Shown: one piece after another, positions 9,646-18,483 of the stretch
Layout: every line of letters begins with the position of its first letter
Position numbering within the stretch: the stretch's first letter is position 1
DNA from: Streptomyces xylophagus
GTDB lineage: Bacteria; Actinomycetota; Actinomycetes; Streptomycetales; Streptomycetaceae
Assembly: GCF_000716435.1 (NCBI RefSeq)
Contig: NZ_JNWO01000002.1
Coordinates: forward strand, 496,001-560,000
Reading direction: 5' to 3'
DNA: 64,000 nucleotides
Position numbers and translations under genes: made by a program
Notes under the pieces: generated by a model
The model's input: only the letters and a program-made list of their open reading frames with translations
Told to the model about the DNA's origin: nothing
The model's database searches: none

Positions 9646-9670
9646 GAGCATACTCACTATGTGAGTGCTC
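9646..9670. promoter_or_regulatory. Putative MarR operator between efflux and regulator genes
   Basis: An imperfect palindrome in the divergent region: GAGCA-TA-CTCAC on the left and GTGAGTGCTC on the right, around the centre TAT. It overlaps the 5' end of the MFS gene and lies about 54 bp before the MarR start. This is the expected position for a site that represses both genes. The sequence is seen; its binding protein is inferred. Confidence 0.6.
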
Positions 9671-9723
9671 ATTGCTGCCCCGGGGCTCGTAGAATCGGTC
9701 CTTACCGCGGAACGGGGAACGTC

Positions 9724-10155
9724 ATGGCAGTGCACGGCAGCAGCGACATCCTGGTCGACGAGCTCTACGAGACGACCCACCAGCTACGGCAGTTCGTGGA
9801 GACCCGGCTGCGCGCCAACGGGGCCTCGGTCGCCCGGCTGCGCGCCCTGCGGATGCTCGCGCTCACCGAACAGCCTCTGCGCATGCGGGACTTGAGCGAG
9901 ATGACCGGAGTCGCGGCGCGGACCGCGACCAGCATCGTCGACAGCCTGGAACGCGACGGACTGGTGGAGCGGCTACGGCATCCGCACGACCGGCGCGCGT
10001 TCCTGCTGCGCCTCACCGACAAGGGCCGGGAGTGCCATCGCGAGGCGGAAGAGGTCGACGGACTCGCGCTCGCGGAGGCGACGGCCGAACTGGACGCGGA
10101 GGACCGCGCACAGCTGCGGACCCTGCTCGCACGCATCCGGAAGGCGACCGCCTGA
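9724..10155 (+). CDS. MarR family transcriptional regulator
   Basis: A 143-residue winged-helix regulator. The HTH is at about residues 52-75 (MRDLSEMTGVAARTATSIVD) and the wing at RLRHPHDRRAFLLRLTDKG, with the conserved DxRxxxLxLT pattern. The ATG at 9724 was chosen over an upstream GTG because the palindromic operator occupies that upstream position and GGGGAAC precedes the ATG. It is divergent from the DHA2 exporter and probably represses both genes until a toxic ligand binds. Confidence 0.88.
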   Translation: MAVHGSSDILVDELYETTHQLRQFVETRLRANGASVARLRALRMLALTEQPLRMRDLSEMTGVAARTATSIVDSLERDGLVERLRHPHDRRAFLLRLTDKGRECHREAEEVDGLALAEATAELDAEDRAQLRTLLARIRKATA

Positions 10156-10171
10156 AGCCGGTGCGCGAGGG

Positions 10172-10558
10172 TCAGGCGGTGGTCCAGTCGCGCAGTTGGC
10201 GGGCGATCCGGGCGAGGCCGAGTTCCCCGGAGGCGGCGTCGCGGACGAGTGCCACGGCCGCCTTGGGCGGGTAGTCGAGGCGGCGCCCGTTGAGGATCAG
10301 ATAGGCCTCGGTGGCGTGCCAGGCGAAGGCCTCGTTGGAGTGTTCCAGGCAGGGCAACTTCGCCAGGGTCTGCAGGAGCGCGGCGGCCTTCAGGTGCAGG
10401 GAGCCGTAGATGTCGCGCTCCATCGCGCGGGCGTCGACCCTGGCGGCCGCGGCGTAGAGCGGGCCGTAGTCGTCGACCTGGGGATCGCCGGCGAGCAGCT
10501 CGGCGGCGTGCAGCAGGAAGGTGACGTCGAGCGCGTGCGGTGGTTCGGGCTGGGTCAC
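10172..10558 (-). CDS. Fic/Doc-family toxin-like protein (degenerate catalytic motif)
   Basis: A 128-residue protein of the Doc-like fold, second gene of a toxin-antitoxin pair. The region LEHSNEAFAWHATEAYLILNG aligns in register with the family motif and following helix, normally HPFxDGNKR then the LNG turn. However, the catalytic His and the Gly-Asn-Lys-Arg residues are not conserved, so AMPylation or phosphorylation activity is doubtful. Many Streptomyces proteins annotated as Fic TA toxins have this form. A GTG start overlaps the antitoxin stop by 4 bp (GTGA), showing translational coupling. Confidence 0.72.
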   Translation of the reverse strand: MTQPEPPHALDVTFLLHAAELLAGDPQVDDYGPLYAAAARVDARAMERDIYGSLHLKAAALLQTLAKLPCLEHSNEAFAWHATEAYLILNGRRLDYPPKAAVALVRDAASGELGLARIARQLRDWTTA

Positions 10559-10854
10559 GCGGCGTGCCCTTGCTCCTGGCGTTCGAGTTCACGCAGCGCG
10601 TCCCGCTCGGCAGCCCGCTGCTCGGCGCTGGGATCGGCACTGCCGGGCTCGGCGGCGAAGGCCGCGCCGCTGCGCGCCATGGACTCCTTGAAGCCCTCCA
10701 GGAACCGCTCTTCGACGGCGGTCGCCCGCGCGTAGGCGGCCGACAGGATGTACTCCTGCAGGCTGACGCCGGCCTGCTTGGCGGCCGCCTCGATGGCCGC
10801 GCGCTGCCGCGGGTCCCGGAAGCGGAGGTTCATGGCCTTCGGCGTGTTCGACAT
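10555..10854 (-). CDS. Ribbon-helix-helix-type antitoxin
   Basis: A 99-residue protein upstream of and overlapping the toxin-like gene. Residues 8-40 (MNLRFRDPRQRAAIEAAAKQ, then AGVSLQEYIL) have the beta strand plus two-helix pattern of RHH/DUF1778 antitoxins. The C-terminal half is charged and Ala-rich (ERDALRELERQEQG), as expected for the toxin-neutralising tail. The ATG at 10854 is preferred to a GTG three codons upstream, which abuts a palindromic repeat. It is expected to bind that repeat and repress its own operon. Confidence 0.72.
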   Translation of the reverse strand: MSNTPKAMNLRFRDPRQRAAIEAAAKQAGVSLQEYILSAAYARATAVEERFLEGFKESMARSGAAFAAEPGSADPSAEQRAAERDALRELERQEQGHAA

Positions 10855-10863
10855 GACATCCAC

Positions 10864-10880
10864 GGTACCAGTGGTACCAC
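10864..10880. promoter_or_regulatory. Putative autoregulatory operator (GGTACC repeats)
   Basis: GGTACC-AGT-GGTACC-AC lies directly upstream of the antitoxin start. Two identical 6-bp palindromes are 9 bp apart centre to centre, nearly one helical turn, which suits cooperative binding of RHH dimers. The role is inferred from position. Confidence 0.5.
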
Positions 10881-10899
10881 GCGCGGGAGCCGGGGTTTC

Positions 10900-11268
10900 C
10901 TACACAGGCGTATGGCCCTCCAGGTACACGCGCACGGCTTCGGGCAGCCCGGCGGCGATGGCATCGGCGAACGGTGCCCAGCGGAGCTGCCCCGCGGTGA
11001 GCTGGGCCTCCCCGGACGGATCGTCGCTCAGCAGGTGGCACACCACGGCCGGCCCTCCTCCCGACCCTGCTTCCAGAAGGCTCGATCCGTCCACGAGATA
11101 ACCGGTGAGTTCGTACACCACGCGCGCGGCGGTGGCCTGTGCCGTCTCGGCGGGCTCCGGGACACCGGACGGCAGGCTCCAGCCGCCCTGCACGTCCACC
11201 AGCAGCAGGCGTGCGTCGTCCACGACGACCGCCTCCACCACGTCCTCGGCAGCCTGCTCCAACGTCAT
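10900..11268 (-). CDS. Nudix-fold protein with degenerate Nudix box
   Basis: A 122-residue single-domain protein. Strand LLLVDVQGGWSLPSG leads into a Nudix box: GVPEPAETAQATAARVVYEL fits Gx5Ex7R, but the following residues are V-V-Y-E-L-T-G instead of the RExxEExG pattern. Two of the metal-binding glutamates are therefore absent, and hydrolase activity is likely weak or lost. It could act as a ligand-binding relative. It sits between the toxin-antitoxin pair and the two-component system on the minus strand and has its own upstream region. Confidence 0.65.
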   Translation of the reverse strand: MTLEQAAEDVVEAVVVDDARLLLVDVQGGWSLPSGVPEPAETAQATAARVVYELTGYLVDGSSLLEAGSGGGPAVVCHLLSDDPSGEAQLTAGQLRWAPFADAIAAGLPEAVRVYLEGHTPV

Positions 11269-11456
11269 GTCCCAACCGTCCCTTCACGCAAGGAGCGACC
11301 GTCCGGCCGCGTCCGACCCGGTTTCCTACCCGGGGGACGTCGGTTCACGCGGGACGGACCCGGCGGGAGGCACTGCGGCATCCGAACTCGCCCGTCCCCG
11401 CGACCACTTGGGGCGAACCGCCTTCAGGTTGCCCACAGGGCGGAGGGGCCATTCTG

Positions 11457-12149
11457 ATGGGCATGCGGATACTCGTGGTCGAGGATGACCTGCGCCTGGC
11501 GGCGCTGCTGCACCGGGGACTTGTGGGCGAGGGGTACGCGGTCGACGTCGCGTACGACGGGCTTCGGGGTCTGGAGATGGCGCGGGAGAACGCCTACGAC
11601 GCCCTCGTGCTCGATGTGATGCTGCCGAAGCTGAACGGCTTCGGGGTGTGCGAGCGGCTGCGCCGCGCGGGCATGTGGGTGCCGGTGCTGATGCTCACCG
11701 CCCTGGACGGCGAGTACGACCAGGCCGAAGGACTCGACCTCGGTGCCGACGACTACGTCACCAAGCCGTTCTCCTTCGTCGCACTGGCCGCCCGGCTGCG
11801 CGCGCTGATCCGCCGGGGCCGCCCCGAACGGCCGGCCGTGCTGCGGATAGGCGACCTGGAGATCGACCCGGCCGCCCGCCGCTGCCGACGCGGCGGCACG
11901 GACGTCGTGCTGACGGCACGTGAGTTCGCCGTCCTGGAATACCTGGCCCGGCGTGGCGGGGAGACCGTGTCCAAGTGCGAGGTCCTCGAACACGTCTGGG
12001 ACGACCGCTTCGACGGCGACGTCAACATCGTCGAGGTCTACGTCAGTGCCCTGCGCCGCAAGATCGACGCCCCGTTCCAGCGGCACACCATCCGCACCGT
12101 CCGCGGGGTCGGCTACCGCCTCGACGCACCGGACGGGAGCAGGCCGTGA
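11457..12149 (+). CDS. OmpR/PhoB-type response regulator
   Basis: A 230-residue response regulator. The receiver has acidic residues D10 and D11, the phospho-acceptor D53 in LVLDVMLPKLNG, and the conserved Lys in DDYVTKPFSF. The C-terminal winged helix contains LTAREFAVLEYLARRGGE and ends with IRTVRGVGYRLD. GGAGGGG precedes the ATG at 11457, and a second ATG two codons in is possible. It is coupled to the histidine kinase by a 4-bp GTGA overlap, so the pair is made together. Targets are not evident; the TDT transporter just downstream is a candidate. Confidence 0.93.
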   Translation: MGMRILVVEDDLRLAALLHRGLVGEGYAVDVAYDGLRGLEMARENAYDALVLDVMLPKLNGFGVCERLRRAGMWVPVLMLTALDGEYDQAEGLDLGADDYVTKPFSFVALAARLRALIRRGRPERPAVLRIGDLEIDPAARRCRRGGTDVVLTAREFAVLEYLARRGGETVSKCEVLEHVWDDRFDGDVNIVEVYVSALRRKIDAPFQRHTIRTVRGVGYRLDAPDGSRP

Positions 12150-13531
12150 CCTGGAACCGCGCCCGCCACCTGCCGCATCTGCTACGCCGCCTGCGGCCCG
12201 CCACCATCCGGCTGCGACTGGCCCTCCTGGCCGCCGCCGTCACCCTGCTCCCGCTGTCCGTGGCCGCGGTGCCCATCGCGTTCACGGCACGTGCCTCCCT
12301 GTTGCAGAGTGCCGAGCGCAGGACGCTGGACAGCGGCTCGCAGTCGGACGTCACCGCGATTCTTCAGGACCCGGGGAACCTGCCCGACTGCACCAGGTCC
12401 TTTCAACGGGTGCAGCGCCTGAGGGACAAGAGCCTCAGCCTGTGTCTGCCCACGCCGCAAGCGGGTCAGAGCAAGGGCGGCCTGTCCCTGATTCCGTGGA
12501 CCGACCCGGTCAGCGGGCCCGTACCGATCCGTCTCATCACCCACGACACGCACGGGACCCTGCGACTGGAACCGGCCAACGTCGCCATCGCGCACTCCCT
12601 AGAAGCGGAGCAGTCCCGGCTGAACTCCATCGTCCGGCTCCTCATGGGTGGGGTCGCCGGGATCACGCTGCTGGTGGCGGGCACCACATGGTTCGCGGCC
12701 GGCCGCGTGCTGCGCCCCGTCGAGGCCATCCGCGCCGACTTCGCCGAGTTCAGCGCACGCCACCTCGACCGGCGTGTCCCCGTCCCCCGTACCGGCAACG
12801 AGATCGCCCGGCTGGCCGTCACCATGAACGCCACCCTCGACCAGCTGCAGACCGCGGTCGACCGGCAGCGCCGGTTCACCGCGGACGCCTCCCACGAACT
12901 GCGCACCCCACTGGCCTGCCTGCGCACGGAACTCGAACTCGCCCTGAACAGGCCCGAGTCCGCCGACTGGCCACAGGTCGTCGGCGCCGCGCACGACGAC
13001 ACCATCCGGCTGCAGATCCTGACGGAGAACCTCCTCCTGCTGGCCCGCCTCGACGCCGAACACGCCGAGGGCCGCGCCTGGCCCGGCACACCCGTCGATC
13101 TCACCGACCTCGTCCGCGAGGAGATCGCCCGCCGTCCCGCGTCCCGTCCGACCCTGCACGCCGTGACGGGCCCCGACCCGCTCCTCGTGCCCGGCCGGCA
13201 CGCGTTGATCGCCCGGGTGCTGGCCAACCTCCTGGACAACGCGGAACGGCACGCGACCAGCACCGTCACCGTCCGCCTGAGCCAGGACACCGGCCGTCGC
13301 GAGGCCGTCCTCGACGTCGAGGACGACGGGCCCGGCATCCCGGCCGCGGACCGCGCCCGCATCTTCGAGCGCTTCACCCGCCTCGACGACGCCCGCGCCC
13401 GCGACACCGGCGGCTTCGGACTCGGCCTGGCCATCGCCCACGACGTCGCCACCCTCCACAACGGAACCCTCACCCTCGCCCCGCCGAACGGCAGCACCCG
13501 TTTCACACTGCGGCTCCCGCTGCACCACTGA
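12146..13531 (+). CDS. Sensor histidine kinase (HAMP, HisKA, HATPase_c)
   Basis: A 461-residue membrane kinase. One transmembrane helix lies near residues 22-48 and a second near 162-183, leaving an extracytoplasmic sensor region of about 110 residues that contains two cysteines. The HAMP domain follows (about 184-236), with the phospho-accepting His250 in FTADASHELRTPL. The ATP-binding part shows LLDNAERHA (N box), DDGPGIP (G1) and GGFGLGLAIAHDV (G2). The GTG start overlaps the regulator stop. The signal sensed is unknown; the periplasmic part has no domain I recognise. Confidence 0.93.
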   Translation: MTWNRARHLPHLLRRLRPATIRLRLALLAAAVTLLPLSVAAVPIAFTARASLLQSAERRTLDSGSQSDVTAILQDPGNLPDCTRSFQRVQRLRDKSLSLCLPTPQAGQSKGGLSLIPWTDPVSGPVPIRLITHDTHGTLRLEPANVAIAHSLEAEQSRLNSIVRLLMGGVAGITLLVAGTTWFAAGRVLRPVEAIRADFAEFSARHLDRRVPVPRTGNEIARLAVTMNATLDQLQTAVDRQRRFTADASHELRTPLACLRTELELALNRPESADWPQVVGAAHDDTIRLQILTENLLLLARLDAEHAEGRAWPGTPVDLTDLVREEIARRPASRPTLHAVTGPDPLLVPGRHALIARVLANLLDNAERHATSTVTVRLSQDTGRREAVLDVEDDGPGIPAADRARIFERFTRLDDARARDTGGFGLGLAIAHDVATLHNGTLTLAPPNGSTRFTLRLPLHH

Positions 13532-13616
13532 CACGCAGCGCTCGATATCTGCCATGACGCCCTGGCATCAGGACATGGCCGACAGCGCGGCCCCACCCCC
13601 GACCTACGGTCGAGCG

Positions 13617-14732
13617 ATGATCCCCTCCTCACCCGCCCGTTCTCAGTCGCCCACGACCCCCAGGGCGACGCGTCCGCTGCTCAGCCCCAGTTGGTTCGCG
13701 GCCGTGATGGGCACCGGCATCGTCGCCGACGCGGCGGTCACCCTGCCGCGCGGCTTCCCCGGGCTGCGTACCGCCGCCACGGTCGTCTGGGCGGGCGCCG
13801 TGCTGCTGCTGATCCTGTTGGCCGTCGGGTATCTCCGGCAGCGGGCGCTGCGGTCGCACGCGGCCGACCCCGTCACGGCCCAGTTCTTCGGCGCACCGCC
13901 GATGGCACTGCTCACGGTGGGCGCCGGGACGCTGCTGCTCGGCCGGCGGGTGATCGGGTTCGACGCGGCGCTGGACGTGGACTGGGTGCTGTGGTCGCTC
14001 GGCACCGCACTCGGTCTCGCCGCCGCCTGCACGGTGCCCTATCTGATGGTCACCCGGCACCGCTTCGCGCCGGACGCGGCGTTCGGTGGCTGGCTGATGC
14101 CGGTGGTGCCGCCGATGGTCTCCGCCGCGACCGGCGCCCTGCTCGTCCCCTACGCACCGGCCGGCCAACTCCGCCTCGCCCTGCTCCTGATCTGCTACGC
14201 CCTGCTCGGCCTCGGCCTCGTCGCCGCGCTCCTGGTCCTCGCGATGATCTACGGCCGTCTCGTGCACCACGACGCGCCCACCGGAGCGATCGTGCCCACG
14301 GTGTGGATCGGCCTGGGCGCCCTGGGCCAGGCGGTGACAGCACTCGGCGCGCTGGCCGTGGCGGCACCGAGCACACTGCCGGCGCTCTACGCCCGTGGTG
14401 CCGAGGTCCTCGCGCTGCTGGGCGGAATCGCGGTGTGGGGCTTCGCCCTGCTGTGGCTGGCGCTCGCCACCGGACTCACCGCACGGGCGATCCGGGCCGG
14501 GCTGCCGTTCGCGCCCACGTGGTGGTCGTTCATCTTCCCGGTCGGCGCGCTCGTCACCGCGACCAGCACGCTCGCGGCACGGACCGGTTCGGTGATGTTC
14601 GTCTGGGCCGCCGTCGTGTTCTACGTGCTGCTCGTCCTGGCCTGGATCGTGGTGGCGGGCCGTTCCCTTCGCCACGTCGCCACCCTGACCGCCCCTTCGA
14701 GGCGACGAGAACTGAGCAACTCCCTCAGCTGA
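13617..14732 (+). CDS. TDT (SLAC1/TehA-like) family transporter
   Basis: A 371-residue, strongly hydrophobic protein with about ten transmembrane helices. It begins with the family hallmark SWFAAVMGTGIVADAAVTLP, as in tellurite-resistance/dicarboxylate transporters and SLAC1-type anion channels. TehA-like proteins move anions such as sulfite, malate or tellurite-related species; the substrate here is unknown. TACGGT sits 6 nt before the ATG, which suggests a leaderless transcript. It follows the two-component system by 85 bp and overlaps the convergent DUF6884 gene by 8 bp. Confidence 0.85.
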   Translation: MIPSSPARSQSPTTPRATRPLLSPSWFAAVMGTGIVADAAVTLPRGFPGLRTAATVVWAGAVLLLILLAVGYLRQRALRSHAADPVTAQFFGAPPMALLTVGAGTLLLGRRVIGFDAALDVDWVLWSLGTALGLAAACTVPYLMVTRHRFAPDAAFGGWLMPVVPPMVSAATGALLVPYAPAGQLRLALLLICYALLGLGLVAALLVLAMIYGRLVHHDAPTGAIVPTVWIGLGALGQAVTALGALAVAAPSTLPALYARGAEVLALLGGIAVWGFALLWLALATGLTARAIRAGLPFAPTWWSFIFPVGALVTATSTLAARTGSVMFVWAAVVFYVLLVLAWIVVAGRSLRHVATLTAPSRRRELSNSLS

Positions 14733-15171
14733 CAAGGCCCTTGCGCAGTGCCGCGAGGCGGGCCATCTGCTCACCCATGCCGCGGGTTCCGGCCAGCGGC
14801 ATACGGGCGTGCTGCCAGACGGAGCGCACGAGGTCGACATGGCGTGCGCCGCCGAGGGCGACGACGGGGTCGAGGAGGACGATGTCGCGCAACGCCGCCT
14901 GTTCCAGAAGGAGTTGGGACGTCACTGCGTCCGTCGTGCCGTGGGGTGTGTCGTACGGCTCGACGACGTCGTCGAGGTCGAGCAGGCCGTGGCGCGCGGA
15001 GAGAATCAGCAGCCGGTCGGGCCGCAGAGCCTCGGCCGCATGGCGACACGCACGGTGATACGAGCCGATGTACAGGTCCGCCGCCCGTGCGGGCCGGTCC
15101 AGTTTGCGGCTGCCGCACGGGATGACGACGAGTTCCGGCTTGAGGAGGTCGAGAGGGTCGTTCGGGGTCAT
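14725..15171 (-). CDS. DUF6884 domain protein
   Basis: A 148-residue soluble protein. The opening ELVVIPCGSRKLDRPARAAD and the later LLILSARHGLLDLDD match the DUF6884 family, which shows limited similarity to YaaA/peroxide-response-type and base-modification-associated proteins. No biochemical role is established. The ATG overlaps the stop of the upstream GlxA-type regulator by 4 bp (ATGA), so the two are co-translated. Confidence 0.75.
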   Translation of the reverse strand: MTPNDPLDLLKPELVVIPCGSRKLDRPARAADLYIGSYHRACRHAAEALRPDRLLILSARHGLLDLDDVVEPYDTPHGTTDAVTSQLLLEQAALRDIVLLDPVVALGGARHVDLVRSVWQHARMPLAGTRGMGEQMARLAALRKGLVS

Positions 15172-16217
15172 GCCTGTGTGTCCTGTTCTCGGTCTTCTCG
15201 GTCTTCTTCGTTGTCTGTGTTCGCGTTGGTCGTGCCTACGCCGGTCGTCCGGAAGCTGGTCCGGAACGCCCCCGGTGTCACGCCCAAGTGCCGCACGAAC
15301 GCCCTGCGGAGCGACTCGGCCGAGCCGAACCCGGTGCGCCGCGCCACCACCGGCAGCGAGTCGTCCCCCGTCTCCAGCAACACCTGGGCGGCCTCCAGCC
15401 GGACCTGTTCCACATACCGGGCCGGGGTGGTACCCACCTCGTCGTCGAAGAGCCGGCTCATGTGCCGGACGCTGATGCCTGCCCTGCGGGACATGGCGGC
15501 CAGGGTGTGGTCGGCACCCGGGTTCGCGGCGACCTCGTCCAGGAGTCGGCGGAGCAACTCATGCCGGGAGTGCGGGAGTTGGGTGCGAGCGCTGAACTGG
15601 GACTGCCCTCCGGGTCGTTGCATGAAGACGACCATGTCCTTGGCGACCGCCCGCGCGACCTGAGCTCCGTAGTGCTCCTCGACGAGCGCCAAGGACAGGT
15701 CGATCCCGGCACTGACACCCGCCGAGGTCATCATCCGGCCGTCCCGCACGAAGATGGCGTCCGGTTCGACCCGCACGGAGGGGAAACGCACGGCCAGTTG
15801 CCGGGACTGCCGCCAATGCGTCACGGCGCGACGCCCTCGCAGCAGTCCGGCCGACGCCAGCAGGAACGCGCCGGTGCACACCGACGCCGTACGACGGGCC
15901 ATGCCGTGCAGTTGCCGGACCGCATCCAGGAGCGCGTCGTCCTTGATCAGCGTCTCCCATTCCGGACCGCCCGGGACCACCAACACGTCGTACGGCTCAC
16001 GGACGTCGTCGACGGCGAGGTCGGCGCTGATCCGGGTCCCGGCGGAGGTGATCACCGCCGACCCGTCCTCCGAGACGATCTGAACCCGATAGCGCCCGCC
16101 GAACTCGTTGGCCGACGCGAACACCTCGATCGGGCCGGTCACGTCGAGCAGCCGGACGCCCGGGAAGACGAGGACGGTGACGGTGAGCGGGCCCGTGCCG
16201 GGGCGGTTGTGGTTCAT
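15168..16217 (-). CDS. GlxA-type AraC regulator with DJ-1/PfpI amidase-like domain
   Basis: A 349-residue two-domain regulator. Residues about 10-170 form a DJ-1/PfpI-like domain (VTVLVFPGVRLLDVTGPIEV, with the elbow ASVCTGAFLLASAGLL). Residues about 225-330 form the AraC double HTH (LAAMSRRAGISVRHMSRLFD, then LPVVARRTGFGSAESLRRAF). Members regulate amino-acid, choline or glycine-betaine-type metabolism or cell development. It is co-translated with the DUF6884 gene. Confidence 0.9.
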   Translation of the reverse strand: MNHNRPGTGPLTVTVLVFPGVRLLDVTGPIEVFASANEFGGRYRVQIVSEDGSAVITSAGTRISADLAVDDVREPYDVLVVPGGPEWETLIKDDALLDAVRQLHGMARRTASVCTGAFLLASAGLLRGRRAVTHWRQSRQLAVRFPSVRVEPDAIFVRDGRMMTSAGVSAGIDLSLALVEEHYGAQVARAVAKDMVVFMQRPGGQSQFSARTQLPHSRHELLRRLLDEVAANPGADHTLAAMSRRAGISVRHMSRLFDDEVGTTPARYVEQVRLEAAQVLLETGDDSLPVVARRTGFGSAESLRRAFVRHLGVTPGAFRTSFRTTGVGTTNANTDNEEDREDREQDTQA

Positions 16218-16316
16218 CGGACAGCCAGCGTGCGCCCGTCGTCCGTGCTTGTGCCACGACCGGCTTCCTCCCTGCTGGGAGGTCGTGCCTCCCAGTCGGA
16301 GTTCCGGCCCCCGTGA

Positions 16317-18275
16317 CTACGTGGAGGGCAGGCCGGCATGCCCGACCACCGGCAGTCGCAGGGACGTGTGCGCCAGATCGAGGGTGATCGTCGGCCGGTC
16401 GGCCGCCTGCTCGGCGATGCCCCAGTCGGTGCCCGCGACGATCAGGGCCAGCCGGTGCCCGGCCGGGACGATGTGGTCGACGCTCGCGAGGGTCAGAGTG
16501 AGGGTGTACGGCTTGCCGGGCGTGAGCGGCTGGACCCGGTGCGCGTCGGCGGCGGTGCCGAGCGCGGCCCAGCCGCGACTGAAGACGGTGCTCGTGACAT
16601 GCGTGGTGTGGGCCGCCGTCTTCTTGTAACAGGCGCTGTCCTGCGCCGAGTTCTCGCCCCAGCAGGATTTTCCGGAGAGCGTGGAGATGCCCAGGCCGGC
16701 CGCCGGGTCGTAGCCGCGGATGGTGGCCGGGCCCAGGTCGACGAGGACCGCCGACAGGTTCGCGGTCGCGGTCGTCGAGGTGGCGGTGACGGTCACCTTC
16801 GAGGCGCCGGAGACGCGCAACGGCTTCGTGAGCGGCTCGGTGACGAAGCCCGCCTTCTCGCCGGTCGACTGGCCGATGTGCGTGGCCCAGTCGGTCTCGG
16901 ACTTCTCCGTGGCGTCGGTGAAGGTCTCGGTGCCGCTTCCGGGTTGGGTGCCGAGTGTGCCCACGCCCGCCTTCGTGCCCTGAACGGGGTTGAGTGTCAC
17001 GGGAGTTGTGGACTTCGGCGGCCAGACCGCGTCCGTGGTCCAGTGGTCCGGGGTCCGCTCGATGTCGGCCATCGGCGCGCGGTCGATGCCGTTGTCGTAG
17101 CCCAGGAGCGCATGGTCGAACCAGTGGTGCAGGGTGTCCACCCACTGCGCACGCCGGTAGTCGAAGGGGTCGACGTGGCCGGTCTGGGAGAGCCAGATCT
17201 TGCGCTCGACGCCGTTCTTGGCGAGGGCGTCCCACCATTCGCCGAACTCTTTGGTGCGGACCGTGAGGTCCTGCAGACCGTGCACGACGAGGACGCTCGC
17301 CTTCACCTTCTTCGCGTCCGCCACATAGTCCCGCTCGGCCCAGATCGGAGACCAGTCACCGGACTTGACGGCCCCGGTGCCGAGCGGCTTGTTCACGGCG
17401 GCGCAGCGGGCACCGGCGGCCTCGCTCTCGACCATGCGGATCAGGGCCCCGGGGGTGGGCGCGTTGCCGACCAGCCCGGCTCCCTGGGAGAAGTAGGCGT
17501 CGTACCAGGAGGAGATGGAGCTGATCGGGACGATCGTCTTCAGGCCCCGCACGCCGGTGGCGGCGACCCCGTTGGCGATGCTGCCGTCCCAACTCTTGCC
17601 GATCATCCCGGTGTTGCCGTTGGTCCAGGTGGCCCGGGCGGGGGTGGTGCCGGTGTGCGTGGTGTAGGCGTGGGCGCGGCCGTTGAGCCAGTCGACGACC
17701 GCCTTCGTGGACTGGACGTCGATGGGGCCGCCGGCGTCCGTGCAGCCGTCGGAGCGGCCGGTGCCGGGGAGGTCGACGGCGACGAACGCGTAGCCGCGCG
17801 GGACGAAGTAGTTGTCGTAGAAGAGCGGGAAGCGGACCGGTTGTCCCTTGGCGTCGTAGGTCTTCTTCTGGTTCTCGTTGCCGCGTCCGCAGCAGGAGTA
17901 GTAGGGGCTCGCCTCCATGATGACCGGTATCTTCCGGCCCTTGGCGGCGGGTTCGCCCGGGCGCACGATGTCGACGGCCAGCCGGTCGTCCTTGCCGTCG
18001 CGGTCATCGTCGCGCCCGGTATCGACCCAGACGGTCTCCCGGACGGCCTTCTTGTACGAGTAGACCGGCTTGCTCTCTCCGGAGGGACCCGCCGGCGATC
18101 TCGACGCCCCTGCCGTCGTCGAGGTCCGGCCGGCCGCCTGCGAGACCGAAGGGTTCGGCGAGGAGGAACAGCCGGTCAGCAGAGCGGCGACCGCGGTCGC
18201 GAGGAGGGCCGACATGGCGAACGGTCGCCGGGGGCGGCGTTCGAGAAGTGGGGCCACAGAAGTGTTGGTGTGCAC
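16317..18275 (-). CDS. Secreted CocE/NonD-type S15 hydrolase (X-Pro dipeptidyl-peptidase-like lipoprotein)
   Basis: An exported alpha/beta hydrolase of about 652 residues. From the GTG at 18275 the N-terminus has a basic region (RRPRRPF), a hydrophobic core (MSALLATAVAALLTGC) and a lipobox LLTGC, so it should be a lipoprotein. The catalytic triad is visible: nucleophile Ser in MIGKSWDGSIANG, Asp in VVHGLQDLTVRTKEF and His in QTGHVDPFD. The C-terminal third is the jelly-roll domain of X-Pro dipeptidyl-peptidases. An internal ATG at 18215 would leave almost no basic n-region. Likely substrates are peptides with proline in second position, or acyl esters. Confidence 0.87.
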   Translation of the reverse strand: MHTNTSVAPLLERRPRRPFAMSALLATAVAALLTGCSSSPNPSVSQAAGRTSTTAGASRSPAGPSGESKPVYSYKKAVRETVWVDTGRDDDRDGKDDRLAVDIVRPGEPAAKGRKIPVIMEASPYYSCCGRGNENQKKTYDAKGQPVRFPLFYDNYFVPRGYAFVAVDLPGTGRSDGCTDAGGPIDVQSTKAVVDWLNGRAHAYTTHTGTTPARATWTNGNTGMIGKSWDGSIANGVAATGVRGLKTIVPISSISSWYDAYFSQGAGLVGNAPTPGALIRMVESEAAGARCAAVNKPLGTGAVKSGDWSPIWAERDYVADAKKVKASVLVVHGLQDLTVRTKEFGEWWDALAKNGVERKIWLSQTGHVDPFDYRRAQWVDTLHHWFDHALLGYDNGIDRAPMADIERTPDHWTTDAVWPPKSTTPVTLNPVQGTKAGVGTLGTQPGSGTETFTDATEKSETDWATHIGQSTGEKAGFVTEPLTKPLRVSGASKVTVTATSTTATANLSAVLVDLGPATIRGYDPAAGLGISTLSGKSCWGENSAQDSACYKKTAAHTTHVTSTVFSRGWAALGTAADAHRVQPLTPGKPYTLTLTLASVDHIVPAGHRLALIVAGTDWGIAEQAADRPTITLDLAHTSLRLPVVGHAGLPST

Positions 18276-18323
18276 GCACAGGTAACGGGTCGGCGGCCGC
18301 CGGAGGTTGCCTTGATGTCGTCG

Positions 18324-18369
18324 AGAGCGACCAAGTCGCTCTGTGTCGACCTGGTTTGACGAAGCGTCA
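18324..18369. promoter_or_regulatory. Divergent promoter region of the monooxygenase operon
   Basis: Between the S15 hydrolase and the diiron monooxygenase is a perfect inverted repeat at 18324-18342 (AGAGCGAC-CAA-GTCGCTCT). Beside it is a TTGACG -35-like hexamer that is also part of a small repeat, TGACG-AAG-CGTCA (18357-18369). The repeat could be an operator; no regulator gene lies within the operon. Confidence 0.4.
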
Positions 18370-18483
18370 GTGTCACAGGCGATTGTCGGACATGTGTCCC
18401 GTTCGGCTGACAGCTGGTGGTATGCCTGTGGAAAATTCAGTGACGAGGCAGCCCGCGCACCATTCCAGCAGGATGTGATCCGC

